A DNA stretch of 64,000 bases from Epichloe hybrida. Taxonomy: Eukaryota > Ascomycota > Sordariomycetes > Hypocreales > Clavicipitaceae. Positions 11,338 through 23,634 of the stretch are shown here, one piece after another (the stretch's first letter is position 1; each line of letters starts with the position of its first letter). The DNA is taken from positions 62,001 to 126,000 of the forward strand of contig JAFEKR010000025.1 of assembly GCA_019022495.1 (NCBI GenBank), in the 5' to 3' direction. Below the pieces are notes generated by a model that ran no database searches, was not told the DNA's origin, and worked only from the letters and a program-made list of their open reading frames with translations. The position numbers and the translations under genes are program-made.

Positions 11338-12668
11338 CGATGGCAATCTGGTGCACACAAGAAATTGGTTTGACGTGGGGGGAGGGTCGCAAGCATGTGG
11401 CGGCGAGAAATTGCGAAAACTGCCGTTGAGTTGTGCGTTTGGCCCCGCCGATGTCGAAGTGATTCTCAGAAGTAGAACAGCAGACACACATGTTGGGCGA
11501 CAAATGGTGTTCCGTAGTGATGACAATCAAGGTTTTGTTTATATATTTTCTCTACAAAGAAAGAGTCTTGCATGAAGATTCATAACAGTCAGACATAATT
11601 AGACCCTTTGTATCTAGATTCCCTCTGTGTTTTCTTTCGTGGGAAGACAGAAGATATCAGTAAAGACTAAAAATGCAGCTCTACACAAAGTGAACACAAA
11701 GTGGTGCCCGGCTTTGCGGATTATCTACAATTTGATCTGATACTGTACAGGCAGAGCAAGCAATAGGGCCGACATCATTGCGAAATGGTTTCGAGCTTGC
11801 TTACATATTGCACCGGTCCAGCGGGCCGAATCTCTCATGCCGCCAAACAATGTGGACGGACGATCAAGATGGACGTGCCACCAGTCAAGTCAACATGTCA
11901 ACATTTTGCCTTGATTCGTGGCGGCAATGGTGGCATTAAAAATCGGCCTTTTTTTTCTCTCTGACGGACCTTGAAAGAGAATCTTGGCATTGGCAGCAGC
12001 CCACCACAAGTTGATTGTGACGTGTATCTTTGGCATTCGCTCTTACCCGTTCTGGTGGCGGGGCACCTGCCATTGCTCCAGTTTACCTGATCCATTATGT
12101 CATGATTTCTCGTCCTTCCCGGTTGTCGTCTTGTCCCTCATCTATGTACATGTAACACAACTTTCGAACCACGGTCCCCGGTCACGCATTCAAAAGGAAC
12201 GCATCCTCTCGACGAATTGACTCTTGTCTCCGACGTGGGACCTTAAACCCCTCAACCACAAACGTTCGTTCGTTTATTATTCGTTGCCACCCAGCTAGTA
12301 TGGATCTGTCAACGTGTCACCATGGCACAACCTTCGCATCATCCAAACCCAAAGACGAATCATATCTAGTCCCTTCCTCTTGCCGCTACCTGTCTGCAGA
12401 TCGGCAATTATAGTCGGAAGCCCGGCAACTGCCTGTATCCATAACTACTCGGAGTATTGTCTGCTCGTCACGTCATGACCTGTCAGCAGGAGCTACTTTT
12501 CCGTTCCATGTACTCCGAGGTATCCGATCCCTCTTCTCCAATTCCGCGACTACGTAGTGGGTTTTCTTATATGCATTGCGACTCTTTCATCGTTCTTTTA
12601 GCTTCGAACCCAAACCATACAAGCTTCAACTTATCATTCCGAGCTTTCTCCCGTTCGCTTCATCTACA
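11338..12668. promoter_or_regulatory. Divergent promoter region CIA1/phosphoketolase
   Basis: This 1.33-kb gap has no supportable gene. It contains a TACTCGGAGTA palindrome at 12446-12456 and the related TACTCCGA at 12511, members of a motif family that recurs in other intergenic parts of this window. The 200 bp before the phosphoketolase ATG are pyrimidine-rich. Confidence 0.5.
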
Positions 12669-15268
12669 ATGGGAGACGAATTGTCCATCCGGGCGTTCGG
12701 GCCCGCTCGCTCTACCGTCAAGGGAAACCCTTTAAGTGCATCTGACATTGATCTCTACAACGACTACTTCAAGGCCAGTTGCTACTTGGCACTTGGTATG
12801 ATCTATTTGCGAGAAAATCCTCTTCTTCGCGAACCACTTCAGAAAGAGCACCTGAAGCTTCGTCTTCTCGGCCACTTTGGATCTGCTCCCGGTCAGATCT
12901 TCACCTATATGCATTTCAACCGTCTTATCAAGAAATATGACCTGGATGCTTATTTTGTCTCCGGCCCGGGCCATGGTGCCCCCGCTGTGCTCTCTCAGTC
13001 CTACCTGGAAGGTGTTTACTCTGAAGTCTACCCGGAAAAGTCTCTGGACATCCAAGGACTTCAAAAGTTCTTCAAATACTTCTCCTTTCCAGGGGGCATT
13101 GGATCTCACGCCACGCCCGAAACTCCCGGTTCCATTCATGAAGGGGGTGAACTGGGCTACTCAATTTCACACGCGTTTGGATCAGTCTTTGACCATCCAG
13201 ACTTGATTGCACTCACCATGGTGGGCGATGGTGAAGCTGAGACCGGTCCTCTTGCTACATCCTGGCACTCGACTAAGTTTCTCAACCCAATCACGGACGG
13301 TGCCGTCTTGCCCGTGCTTCATCTCAATGGATACAAGATCAATAATCCAACTATTCTTGCTCGCATTTCCCACGATGAACTGAAAAACTTGTTCATTGGC
13401 TACGGTTGGGAGCCGTTGTTTGTTGAAGGCGATGAGCTCGAGAGCATGCACCAAGCCATGGCTGCCACACTGGAGCATTGTGTCAGTCAAATTAAGAAGT
13501 ATCAGAAGCAAGCTCGCGATAGCGGCAAAGCATTCCGCCCCCGGTGGCCCATGATTGTTCTGAGAACGCCCAAGGGATGGACTGCTCCCCGAAAAGTCGA
13601 CGACAACTATCTTGGAGGGTTCTGGAGGGCCCACCAGGTACCCATTACCGATGTGAATACCAACGCTGATCATCTCAAGGTTCTTGAGACCTGGATGCGA
13701 GGCTACGAGCCCGAAAGATTATTTGACAAGGATGGTGGCCCCATCGCGGCCCTGCGAACTCTCTGCCCTGAGGGCAACCGCCGCATGAGTGCCAACCTCG
13801 TTGCCAACGGAGGCCTACTCAAGAAACCACTGAAGGTGCCCAACTTCAGAGACTATGCCGTCAAGGTTGACAAGCCGGGTGCTACCATGTTTGGCAGCAT
13901 GACCAACATGTCTGTATTCTTGAGAGATATCATTGCGTTGAACATGCACAACTTCCGACTTTTTGGACCGGATGAGACCGAATCCAATAAACTGGCCCGC
14001 GTATATGAAGCCGGTAAGAAGGTCTGGATGGGTGACTATTTCGAGGAGGACGAAAATGGTGGCAACCTCGCCATGGCCGGCCGAGTCATGGAGATGCTCT
14101 CTGAGCATACGTGTGAAGGCTGGCTCGAAGGCTATATTCTCAGCGGTCGCCATGGCTTGCTCAATAGCTATGAGCCGTTCATTCATATCATCGACTCCAT
14201 GGTCAATCAGGTAAGATGACAAGAACAACACCCTTCCCTTCAGCAAGGCCTGCAACTTGACTAACTCATCGGTGAAGCATTGCAAATGGATTGAAAAATG
14301 CCTCGAAGTAGAATGGCGTGTCAAGGTGGCTTCGCTGAATATCCTTCTTACTGCACTCGTCTGGAGGCAAGATCACAATGGTTTCACCCATCAAGACCCT
14401 GGTTTTCTTGATATAGTTGCCAATAAGAGTCCCGAAGTTGTACGGATCTACTTGCCACCCGACGGTAATTGCTTGTTGTCCGGTAAGCCATTGCAAACCC
14501 CAGGGATGAAATATCGAAGAGATCAACCACTGACCAAGGGAAAACACAATAGTCATGGACCACTGCTTGCGATCCAGCAACTACGTCAACGTCGTGGTGG
14601 CAGATAAGCAGGACCATCTCCAGTATCTGGACATGGAAGGCGCCATTCAGCACTGCACCAAGGGCATCGGTATCTGGCCGCGATTCAGCACCGATGCGGG
14701 ATGCGATCCCGATGTCATCATGGCCTCTTGTGGCGACATCAGCACACAGGAGGCTCTCGCCGCCACCGATCTATTGCTAACCCAATTCGCTGACCTCAAG
14801 ATCCGATTCGTCAACTGCGTCGACCTCTTCAAGTTGATTCACCCGTCGGACCATCCCCACGGTCTAACTGACCACGAGTGGGTGAGCCTTTTTACTGACA
14901 ACACACCCATTATTTTCAACTTCCACAGCTATCCATGGATGATCCACAGACTCACTTACAAGAGACCGGGAAGCAAGAATATGCACGTCCGCGGCTACCG
15001 GGAGAAGGGCAACATTGACACGCCGCTTGAGCTGGCGATTCGCAACCAGACTGACCGATTCAGCCTCGCCATGGATGCTATCGACCGCATACCCGCGCTG
15101 CGTAACCGAGGTGCCTCGGCCAGGCAGACACTACAGAATGAGCAAATTGCCGCGCGAAACATGGCCTTCGAGTCTGGTATGGATCCCCCAGCTTTGACCA
15201 AGTGGACGTGGCAGCGTGATAGCTTGTGGAAAAAGGCGGCCGAGACGATTAGCTTGCACACCAAATAA
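12669..15268 (+). CDS. Xylulose-5-P/fructose-6-P phosphoketolase
   Basis: Three exons, 12669-14210, 14278-14482 and 14553-15268, give 820 residues, the normal family length. Both introns (67 and 70 nt) are GT-AG, and the joins read [18 protein letters not shown] and [18 protein letters not shown]. The thiamine-diphosphate motif is [10 protein letters not shown]. Conserved blocks [36 protein letters not shown] and HQDPGF are all present. The enzyme splits xylulose-5-phosphate (or fructose-6-phosphate) with phosphate to acetyl phosphate plus a triose or tetrose phosphate, feeding C2 units to acetate metabolism. The start at 12669 ([11 protein letters not shown]) has good context, and no alternative start fits the family better. 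The family has a patchy distribution in fungi, often attributed to bacterial transfer. This copy has ordinary fungal introns, so any transfer would be old. Confidence 0.96.
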
Positions 15269-15690
15269 ATGTCGTGGGCGTGGCTTCTTGTACAAGAGAT
15301 GGTAGCATGTGGATGTTTCAAGTGTTTCCGAGTACGTTGAAGTCGTGCGAGAAGTCGACCTGTACTTGATGGAGCGAATGAGCATGTATGGCTGTCAATT
15401 TAAGAACCCTTAGCACCTGATGCTCATCTATTATTGAGTGCGGTCTGTAACGTGAGTAATTCTGCAAGTATATCAAGCTCCGATGCTTTGGAATGCGGGT
15501 TGAGTGCAGATGAAGAAATGTCTGCCTGAATGCATTTTGTCATGACAATATTTGGAATTGGGTCCCGACGCCAAGTCACAGCCCGATTGCCAACAACGCA
15601 CTGTGCATAACATCGATACATGTTCGTATTCACATCTGGTCCGTTAAAAATACAAAAGAACAAGAGTCTTGACTGTCAGCTAAGATGGCT
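15269..15690. other. Convergent intergenic gap
   Basis: This 422-bp gap lies between the 3' ends of the phosphoketolase gene and AIM24. I see nothing beyond ordinary 3' flank sequence. Confidence 0.7.
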
Positions 15691-17045
15691 TTACCGCAGA
15701 GAATCCTTCAGCTGCTTTCCTTCCTCAAAAACTACCTTGCCATCCGTCTGTGCCGATGCGACATGCAGGTTGCTGGCGGCAACCTCTGCTTCCGACTGAG
15801 CCTCCTTCTCTAGCAAACCCCCCTGCTTGCCCGCCTGCTCCATGGCGGCAGGAAGAGCGCCGGCAGGAGCGTCAGCAATCTCGTTGATTTGATCGCCGGA
15901 CAAGACATCGGCAACTCTGACACCCCGACTTGACATGAGAATCGTGGTGGGTCCTTTGAATTGAAGGAACAGGCGATCTCCCCAAACTGTGCGACGTGCC
16001 ATGGTTCTGACGTTGTGCAAGCATGTCGCGAGGAACTTGTAGACTCCTGAACTGCGCACAGTCTTCATGAAGTCGAATTCCGGTAGCCACCGAGTCAACG
16101 AAGGGATTTGAAGACGCAAGCTCGTGCTTTTGAACCGAAATGGCTGCGGCGCAGTTCTCGAAACTGCGTAGGCTACGACGCTTCCAGGGTGAGCGACAAA
16201 CTCCTCTCCCTCGCTCAGCGTCAGTTGGTAAACCTGCCCTGGGGCAGACAGAGCAGCCAATCCTCTGCCGGTCAGGTGAGTGCTGCCCCAGTGCGCCAGG
16301 GCGAGCTTGCGCTGGATTCGCGACGACGGCGTCAGGGTGTGCCCGGTCCATGCGAGCAGGGCGTTCCGCTGCGATACTATCCAATCAGTCGTTCCATCGA
16401 GATGCAGTACCGAGAATGTCGTCGTCGGTGATTTGGAAGAGATGAGTGCCGTGATAGGTGTGGTCGAAGATATGCGTTGGTAGAGGAACGGAACTCCAAA
16501 TGCTGCTCGGGGGAGGGGGTTCAACAGCGACAAGGTAGATTGAGCCTAAGTGCAGAATGTGTCAGTGACAGAAACCCCCGTTTCGTCCAAAAAAAGTGAG
16601 AAAGAGCCAGCTCGCGCCGAACATGATTGATCCGGTTGCCATACGTACATTATCTGGCTTGCCTGCCACGGCAACAAGAGTGCCCCGCCTTGTGTAGAGC
16701 TTCTGGGAAGCTGAAAGTGTCACGGAGAGCATCGAGTATGGTGATCCGAGAACTTCAAATCGAGCATCTTCGAGATGAGAATACCACACGTCAGCAAGGG
16801 CCGCGCCAAGACAGTCTCGCGCTCTGTGGGGGGGGAGGATCAAGGAGAGGAAGCTCACCTGCCATGTCTCTCGAGCTGTCAAAGGAGGCTCCGAAAGCAT
16901 CCTTCGTCACTCGCGGCGAGTCGGTGCTTGGTGCGGCGCTGATGTGAATGGTGCGGCATTGCCAGCACATAAAGGCCGCCGACCTCTGGACTCGGAAGCC
17001 ATGGGTGGAGGATCTCACCAGCGACGATGAGCCTCGCGTCATCAT
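15691..17045 (-). CDS. AIM24: Mitochondrial biogenesis protein Aim24
   Basis: Three exons, 16859-17045, 16649-16767 and 15691-16545 (minus strand), give 386 residues. The joins read [21 protein letters not shown] and [17 protein letters not shown], matching fungal Aim24 proteins. The N-terminus is Ser/Arg-rich without early acidic residues ([20 protein letters not shown]), a plausible mitochondrial presequence. The core is an AIM24 (tryptophan RNA-binding attenuator-like) beta fold with blocks such as [25 protein letters not shown] and [14 protein letters not shown]. In yeast, Aim24 is an inner-membrane protein that supports MICOS and respiratory-chain stability; that role is inherited from the family. 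Starts at 17045 and 17042 cannot be told apart. It is divergent from the kinesin gene. Confidence 0.92.
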
Positions 17046-17441
17046 GCCTGTGCTCGTTCAGAGAGACGCCGTCTCCGTTTGGCCGTCGCGACACGAGAGG
17101 CTTGGTTTTAATTGACGAACTGACGTGACGTCGACAAAGCCTTTCCGTCAGGCTCGGCTCGCAGAACGGCTTTTTCCGATCCCCGAACCAATAGGGCCGG
17201 GATTGGCCAGACCCGGCGTTGCCCAGGCAACCCCGACGACCCAGACCAAATCTCGCGCCAACAACCAATAGACCAACGAACTACTGCCAGCGAGCGAGCC
17301 TTGGTCAGTACAAGTTTATCACGTAGCCCTGTGGTGCGGAGCAGCGGTCTGTCGTTCCCTTCGTCGGCGTTCCTCTTTCCTGATCGCGGTTCTGTTGCAT
17401 TTTGTGCTTGCCTTGCATGCATTCGTTCCTCGTGGTCCGCC
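17046..17441. promoter_or_regulatory. Divergent promoter AIM24/kinesin
   Basis: Only 396 bp separate the two start codons, so both genes must share a compact promoter. I see no recognisable factor site or TATA box. Confidence 0.5.
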
Positions 17442-19571
17442 ATGTCTGTCCGCGTCGTTGCCAGGATACGTCCGCTCTTGGAGAAGGAGCTGGACAAGGA
17501 CATCATTGTACGTCCTGACTCTGCAGAGCCCGGCAAGCCAAACACAGTCATCAAGATCCCCAGTCCCAAGAATGGGGCCGAAGAGTTCTCGTTCGCGTTC
17601 AACGCCGTGTACGATCAATCAACATCGCAGGAGACGCTGTTTACTTCCGAAGGTACGGTGTGAGCCCAGAGTGGCGGCGAACGGCCACGCATCCCTCCTC
17701 CTCCTCAAAACGGTGCATCGGGCACGCGTGTTTCTTCACAATTGGCATGGCTAAAACCTCGGGCAGTACAACCGCATCTCAAATCATTGTTTCAAGGGTA
17801 CGATGTCACGATTTTCGCGTACGGTGTGACGGGCACAGGCAAAACGCACACGATGCGTGGTGGCCTCAAACTTGCCGACAGGGGAGTCATTCCTAGGCTT
17901 CTTTCTGGTGTGTTCCGCAGAGGAAAGAAGATCACCAAGGACACCGAGGGGAGCATGACGGTAAGAGTCAGCTTGTCGTACTACGAGATCTACAACGACA
18001 AGGTGTTCGATCTTCTCGAGTCACCCGACAAGAGAACTCCCTCGGGGCTACCCCTTCGAGCAGAGGCCAATGGTAGAACTGTTGTTGCTGGCTTGTCAGA
18101 ACGAGCATGTGAGGATCTGCGGGACTTTGAGAAGATGTACATCGAGGCGAACAACAACCGCGTCACCGCGTCCACCAAGCTGAATGCTCACAGCAGTAGA
18201 AGCCATGCCATCTTGCGCGTCAAGGTCACGCAAATGTCTGAGGAAATGATCAAGGAGAGCACCGTGTCTGCCATTGACCTGGCAGGCTCGGAAGACAATC
18301 GCCGCACCGACAATGGCAAGGAGCGGCTGGTCGAATCGGCGGCCATCAACAAGAGTCTGTTCGTCCTCGGCCAATGCATCGATGCTATTTCCAGAGGCGA
18401 CAAGCGGATTCCCTACAGAGAATCCAAGATGACGCGCATTCTGTCCCTTGGTCAGAACAACGGCATCACTGTCATGATCTTGAATCTTGCTCCCCTTCGA
18501 AGTTACCACCTCGATACTCTTAGCAGCCTCAACGTCAGCTCCCGAGCCAAGCGGATAGAAGTTCGTGAGATTGAAAACGAGGTCGTCTTCAAGCAATTTC
18601 CCAGGTCGTCTAGCTCCAATACCGTCCAGCGACAACCCCTCCGGCCGCTGGCCAACGCTCTCAGCGCACACAACGTGCATAGTGGCAACGTGGCTGCCAA
18701 GGCGACCGTCGACGTGGCGCGGCCGATCAAATCGTTCAGTGTTTACACAGACAAGGCGAGGCAATCTCCAGGAAAGACCATGACCATGTCGACCGCGCTT
18801 CCTCGGCCCGTGGTCAGCGTGAGCTTGGTTCCTCGACCAAGTGCAGCTCACAAACGACCTTCGGATCAGGACTCGGGCATTGCGCGGCCCAGCAAGATGG
18901 CTCGCCCCATGACAGAAGAACCTTGCATCACGGTGACGGCCTCCCAAATCGAAGCTATGGTGGAGAAGAAGGTCGGTGAGATCCTGGCGCTGCGCTCGGC
19001 CGCCGAGAAGACGATCCAACAGGAACAGTCGCCTGCGCAACCTGGGATTGGCGAGGCGATGCAGAGGCGGCTTGAGGCCCTGGAGAGGCGCATAGAAAGC
19101 GAAGAGAGGCGCGAAGATTCCAAATCCGATGGTCTGCGGTACCTTTTGGCTGCAAGGCAACACAGAGAAAAGGGCGACGATGCGTCGGCGCTCCGAGCAT
19201 ATGAATTGGCGCTCCCGTACTTTCCCGGACAAGCAAAGCTGATTGGGAAGATTCAGCGCCTGCGCAACCGTTTGGGAGTTTCCAGTGAAGACTCCTCCGT
19301 CATGCGCAGTCCTATGAAAAGTCCTCTGCGGCATGAGAGGAGGATGAGGCGCCCTCGTCCTACCAGCCACTTGGAACGTGCTGGTTCAGATCAGGACGAC
19401 GCAGATGTTGAAGAAGAACTGCTTGACGATCAAACCATACGAATCCAGCCCCGAAAATCAAGGTCCAAACCAATGGCTAGACTGCTGCAAGTGTACGACG
19501 ACGCTAATGAGACGACGACAGCGCTCGGTGCTCGTGATTTTGCTGCATCACGAGGGCTTGTAGGCTATTGA
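17442..19571 (+). CDS. Kinesin motor protein, probably kinesin-10 (KIF22-like)
   Basis: Exons 17442-17652 and 17767-19571 are joined across a 114-nt GTACGG...CAG intron and give 671 residues. The motor occupies roughly residues 1-340: MSVRVVARIRPLLEKE at the extreme N-terminus, P-loop GVTGTGKTHT, switch I NAHSSRSHAIL, switch II DLAGSE and the PYRESKMTRIL block. An N-terminal motor predicts plus-end-directed movement. The middle is low-complexity and basic. Near residues 540-590 lies a helical LLAARQHREKGDDASALRAY segment, followed by a basic C-terminus. The overall plan (N-terminal motor, no long coiled coil, basic tail) resembles the chromosome-associated kinesin-10 family, but I rate the subfamily assignment at about 0.6. 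The start at 17442 is chosen because the motor begins there. Confidence 0.92.
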
Positions 19572-21149
19572 CAGGATGCCGTGGCTCTTTCATTTCTTCA
19601 TTCCTTTTTTTCTTTTTTTCTTTTGTCGAATAACGTGAAGGCGTTTTTATCGTGTCATATGTTTGTAGAGCAGAGTGGTATTGTTTTTGCATAGGCTTGC
19701 CTGTGAAGCAAGATCAGGCGTTGTGGCGTGGAACGTGACGCGTTGGGGTTGGGAAAGGCGAGAAGGCCCATGATTTTCAAGCGTATTTGCATATCTGTCA
19801 AGAGAAACATCATAATATTCCAAAGAGCCATTTGACTGCGTTGAAATCCCGCGAGTCAGTGCCTCATCTTGTGCCTCGCTACCCTGTGTCTGAAGTTTTG
19901 TGTAAATGTCACTCGGCCGACCCGAGGCAACCCGAGGTAACCCGAGGCAAACCTGCAATATATACTCGGTACAACTTTTGAAAAAGCCTTCTCTAGTTGA
20001 TCCTAGAAGTAAAGACAATATTGTTCACTCCCTGGCTCCGTTCTCCGAGCCGTGAATTCCAAAAAAACGAGACCCTCTTCCTACCAAATTCCTGGGCCGT
20101 GACAAATCCAGACAAAGACGGCATAACCCCTTGCCGACCCCATTGGTCCGCCGTTCTCGATGCTAACCCCACACCAGAAAGATGATGCATTGATAGGAAA
20201 AGAAAAGTCGAGATCGTGTTCCCCACTGTTTCAGAGCGATAGCCTGTTTCACCAGCCGCGGGGAGGGAAGAGGGGGGATGGGATGCGATGCGATTGATGG
20301 GCTGTGCGGATGGACGAGACTTGGCAGTTTAAGGAACGGTGGTGCTGCATGCATGGCGAGACTGGAACCGGAACAGCGGTGTATCCTCCATTCAATATGC
20401 TTCAACACTCGAACACTCGACTGCCCGGGTTCATGCTTCCTCACGTGTTCCATGCTGGAGCATCAATTGCTGCCGGATGTCTTGGAAGTGTTCAAGATTG
20501 TGGCACTAGAGGCATCCATGTACAAAGAATCAAGTGAATACTAAAGTGCTACTGCGCGATAATGCTCCCAGAGAAAGTAAAAAGAAAGTACAACCACAGA
20601 AGGAAAGTAAAAAAAACCAAAACCAAAAAAAGTACATAGAGTGCCAAAACACCATTTGCCCCCCCCCGCCCCCCACCAACGGCTTTTTGCAGGCGTGTCG
20701 TAACAAAGGTATCCAATGCCCTGACAGCCGTAACGTAACGCATAACCCAAAATGTAATGAGAAATATTTTCCAACACCCGGAATCCATATACAGCCGGGT
20801 GGTTTCGTAAAAGCGTCGCGCGGTCTGCTCAGCGCGACATGACAATGCGTCATATAAAACTCCCCTCTTCCCTCACGGGGCCAGAGCCTAAGCACTGTTG
20901 CCCCGTGTCTTGGACGTATATAGATGCAAGCTATACCGCTCCTGTATGCAGTGAGAAACACAATCGTGGGGCCTGATCCCCAAAGTGCCACATCTTGTGG
21001 CTGTCATGGTTTATTTCTGGTTGCATTTGTTTCGAGGGGATCGCTGCCTCGGTACATGATCAAGCCACCATCTGGTGCCGCGTCAGCTCAGTATCGGGAT
21101 TTGGGACTCAACACCATGGTGGCTGAGCTGATCATGCTGGTGCATCGCT
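19572..21149. other. Gene-free 1.6-kb convergent interval
   Basis: No gene is supportable. It holds a short direct repeat of CCCGAGG(C/T)AA at 19919-19951 (three close copies), an A-rich tract at 20570-20630 and a C run at 20660-20672. Possible reading frames here are short, overlap on several strands and carry no recognisable motif. Confidence 0.6.
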
Positions 21150-21506
21150 CTACCAATGCGGTCTTTCTTTGGATGAAAATGTGCCACCCAGGCTGGCAAT
21201 GGAGCTGAAGCGGTTCAGTCGCTTGCGTTGAGGCGTTGTAACTTGGCGACGAACGTCGGGCGAGAACGTGGTGACGGGTGTGGTTTTGGCTGGTGAGACC
21301 ATGTCGCCGTGGAGAGCGTCGATGCGCACATTGCTGGACTCTGCCGAAGAACCGGTACTGTTGGGGGTCTGGAAGACGTACTCTCCATCGACATAGATGG
21401 CATTGGACTGGAAGGTTGATCGGCGATTGCGGCGGCGAGTATATCGTTGTTCCAGGCGGAAGAGCTCCAGCTTCGCCTGGATTCGGTCGAAGATGCTCTG
21501 GCCCAT
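21150..21506 (-). CDS. Small conserved-looking protein of unknown function
   Basis: This is an intronless frame of 118 residues starting MGQSIFDRIQAKLELFRLEQ. I do not know a function. The N-terminal half is a basic amphipathic helix followed by an Arg cluster (RYTRRRNRRSTF), then a short AIYVDGEYVFQTP strand-like segment. The second half is Ser/Thr-rich and probably disordered, with a basic QRKRLNRFSS patch. I have the impression of similar short proteins in other Hypocreales, but cannot verify it here. The frame stays open upstream to 21884; that extension is hydrophobic low-complexity sequence and more likely 5' UTR. There is no signal peptide or membrane span in the chosen form. Confidence 0.7.
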   Translation of the reverse strand: MGQSIFDRIQAKLELFRLEQRYTRRRNRRSTFQSNAIYVDGEYVFQTPNSTGSSAESSNVRIDALHGDMVSPAKTTPVTTFSPDVRRQVTTPQRKRLNRFSSIASLGGTFSSKERPHW

Positions 21507-23634
21507 GATTGGCAAAGAGGATGATTGTGAGGATCTAATCAGAGGACAGGAGAAGATAGGGAAGGAGAAAGAGAAACGATGAGAGCCAGCTAGCAGCTTT
21601 GAAGCAAGCAATGACAAATGAATGACCGAAACGAGTAAAGTCCACAAGCTAAGCTTGAGCTTGAGGCCGAGGATACCACGTCGTCGGCGGACTGACGGGA
21701 TGTGCGGCCAGATAGACCAATAGTCTTGCTTTCCGTCGCGCCGTTTTGTATTAGTGAAATGAATGTAATTGAGCAAGATGGGAGACTGGGAATCGCCACG
21801 AGTAAGTTGTATCCCACAGAAGGCCGAATGAAGTTTCAATTTCTCCTGTAGTCTAGGATGAAAAGAACGGCAGCACAACCGCAACGAGGTGCCAGGGATA
21901 GTAAGAGTGATAAAGGAGGGACAAACGGATCATGTGGGTGGAAGAGGAGAAGAAAGCCACTACGGAGCAGACAACGAAGCAGATGGATGGTGTGGATGGT
22001 GTGGATGGCGACTGACTTGACTCTGACTGGGGAACGACAAGATGGGTGGACATTTGGGGGGGGGGGTTCCCAGGTTCCCAATGCTGCATTTGGGCATTTG
22101 GGAGGGGCGGGGGTTGGGACTCAGGGGGGGGATGGTCAGGCTGGGGTCGAGACCCCCGTGGTCGAGGATGGGTGGGAGGATGGATGGGAGGATGGATTGA
22201 GAGTGATTCATCGATGGGCGGACGGCTTAATGGAAAAGCGTCATGGAAAAGCGTTGCGAATGGAAGGGCGTGATGGAAAAGCGGCGCCCCGGCGGCTGGC
22301 CTCATTCGCACCAATCCCGCCATCCAGGCAATTCAATCCTGTCGACGATGAAGAAAGCTGGCCACATGGTCATGGTGTTTCGCGCGGCAGGCGCGGTAGG
22401 CACGGCAGGCATGGCAGGCGCGACAGGTCCCGGGGAGGTCCTGGGGAGGTCCTGGGGAGAGGAGAGACTGGAAGAAGACAGACACGTTCTAATATTTGTT
22501 CGAATCACTTCAAGGCGCCGCGGTGCTCACAACGTCTGCTTCCTTGAGATGCATCTTCAATACGAATATACTATACTGTAGCTGATCATTGGCGCAAGCG
22601 TGCCCATTCAGCGCGAACCCACTCCGTGACGTGAGAGAGATTAACAAGACATGGCAAGGAGGGGGATGCCCAACAACGCCCCCAGTCGTTCCGTCGTGCC
22701 CTGCAACTTTTTCTTGACTTTGAAAGTTGGGCTCGTCGTCGTCACATCATGAAAACATGGCGCTTCAATTCACTTTGCCGTCCATGTCCCTGACCTGCTG
22801 GCGGGAAGTGCTCGTGAGCGGGACTGGAGTGCGAACAAACGAGCGGTCCTCGATAACAATATGGGCGCCAATAAAAATTCATGAAAATTATCCACCGAAA
22901 TTCTCGCTTCTTTGGTGGGGCTTATCCTCGTATCAATGCTGCACAGTGTGTACATACGTATGATACATACGGAGTTCGGAGTAGCTACTTCAACTCCAAA
23001 AATGTTTTGTGGTATCGGACAGCACCTCGTCCCGGTCGAATGAATGGGTGCCGCAAGGGTAGTCCAATGTTGTAGCACAAAGAGTGAGCGTTTTGCCGAA
23101 TGATGTCTGGTCGTACGCGTTTCGTCATCATTCTCTATTGGACTGAGTGTGATGATGTATGAAAGTGGTGTTGATGCCTGCGTGAAAAGGCTCCTGATGA
23201 ACACAGATGAGCCCTTCGTTCCTGCTCAGCCTGCTCGAGGCGATAACATACGGAAGCTCCTTCCTTGGAAATTGCAATCACCCCCCCCCTCGTGCTCAGC
23301 CAGATTTTCGTCCTAGGTAAAAGGAAATGCAGCAAACGCTGCCTGCCGTTCAAGGATTGGAGATATTCTGGCCAACCTCAGTCCTGGGACTCTGCAAAAG
23401 GTGGCGAAATTTGCAGCAATCGGCCAGGTCGTCCCTTCAAAGGTCCAGCACTTGTTTGTGACGTCTCACCAATCTGATCGACACGACACGCGTACCTATG
23501 GGAATCTATTTTAACCCCTCTCGTTGATATCTGCGCGGTTCTGCCATAATATTTCGAGCTCCTCCAATAAATCTTTATGACAAAGTCTCCTAACAACCGG
23601 TCTAAGCCCAGCCTACACACTCTCACCCATCAAG
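21507..23634. promoter_or_regulatory. Divergent 2.1-kb interval, low complexity
   Basis: This interval separates the small unknown gene from the protease gene. It includes G runs (22053-22066, 22123-22129), imperfect GGAGGATGGATG and GGCAGGCGCGG repeats between 22160 and 22460, and an ACGGAGTTCGGAGTA motif at 22969-22983. A 229-codon plus-strand frame over the repeats is composition-driven and is not called. Confidence 0.55.

Noticed and set aside
11338..11526. 63-residue N-terminal extension of Cia1
   Set aside because: In frame, but the sequence is Cys/Ser/Pro-rich with no relation to the propeller. The ATG at 11337 starts immediately before the first blade.
12669..15268. Recent bacterial transfer of the phosphoketolase gene
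   Set aside because: It has two normal fungal introns and codon use like its neighbours; nothing in the sequence indicates a recent origin.
18096..19370. 424-codon minus-strand open frame antisense to the kinesin gene
   Set aside because: The sense strand encodes a textbook kinesin motor. The antisense frame is a by-product of codon bias, with no recognisable motif.
21858..22547. 229-codon plus-strand open frame
   Set aside because: It runs over G-rich and GGATGG/GGCAGG repeats, has other open frames on top of it in both strands, and shows no domain or start context.
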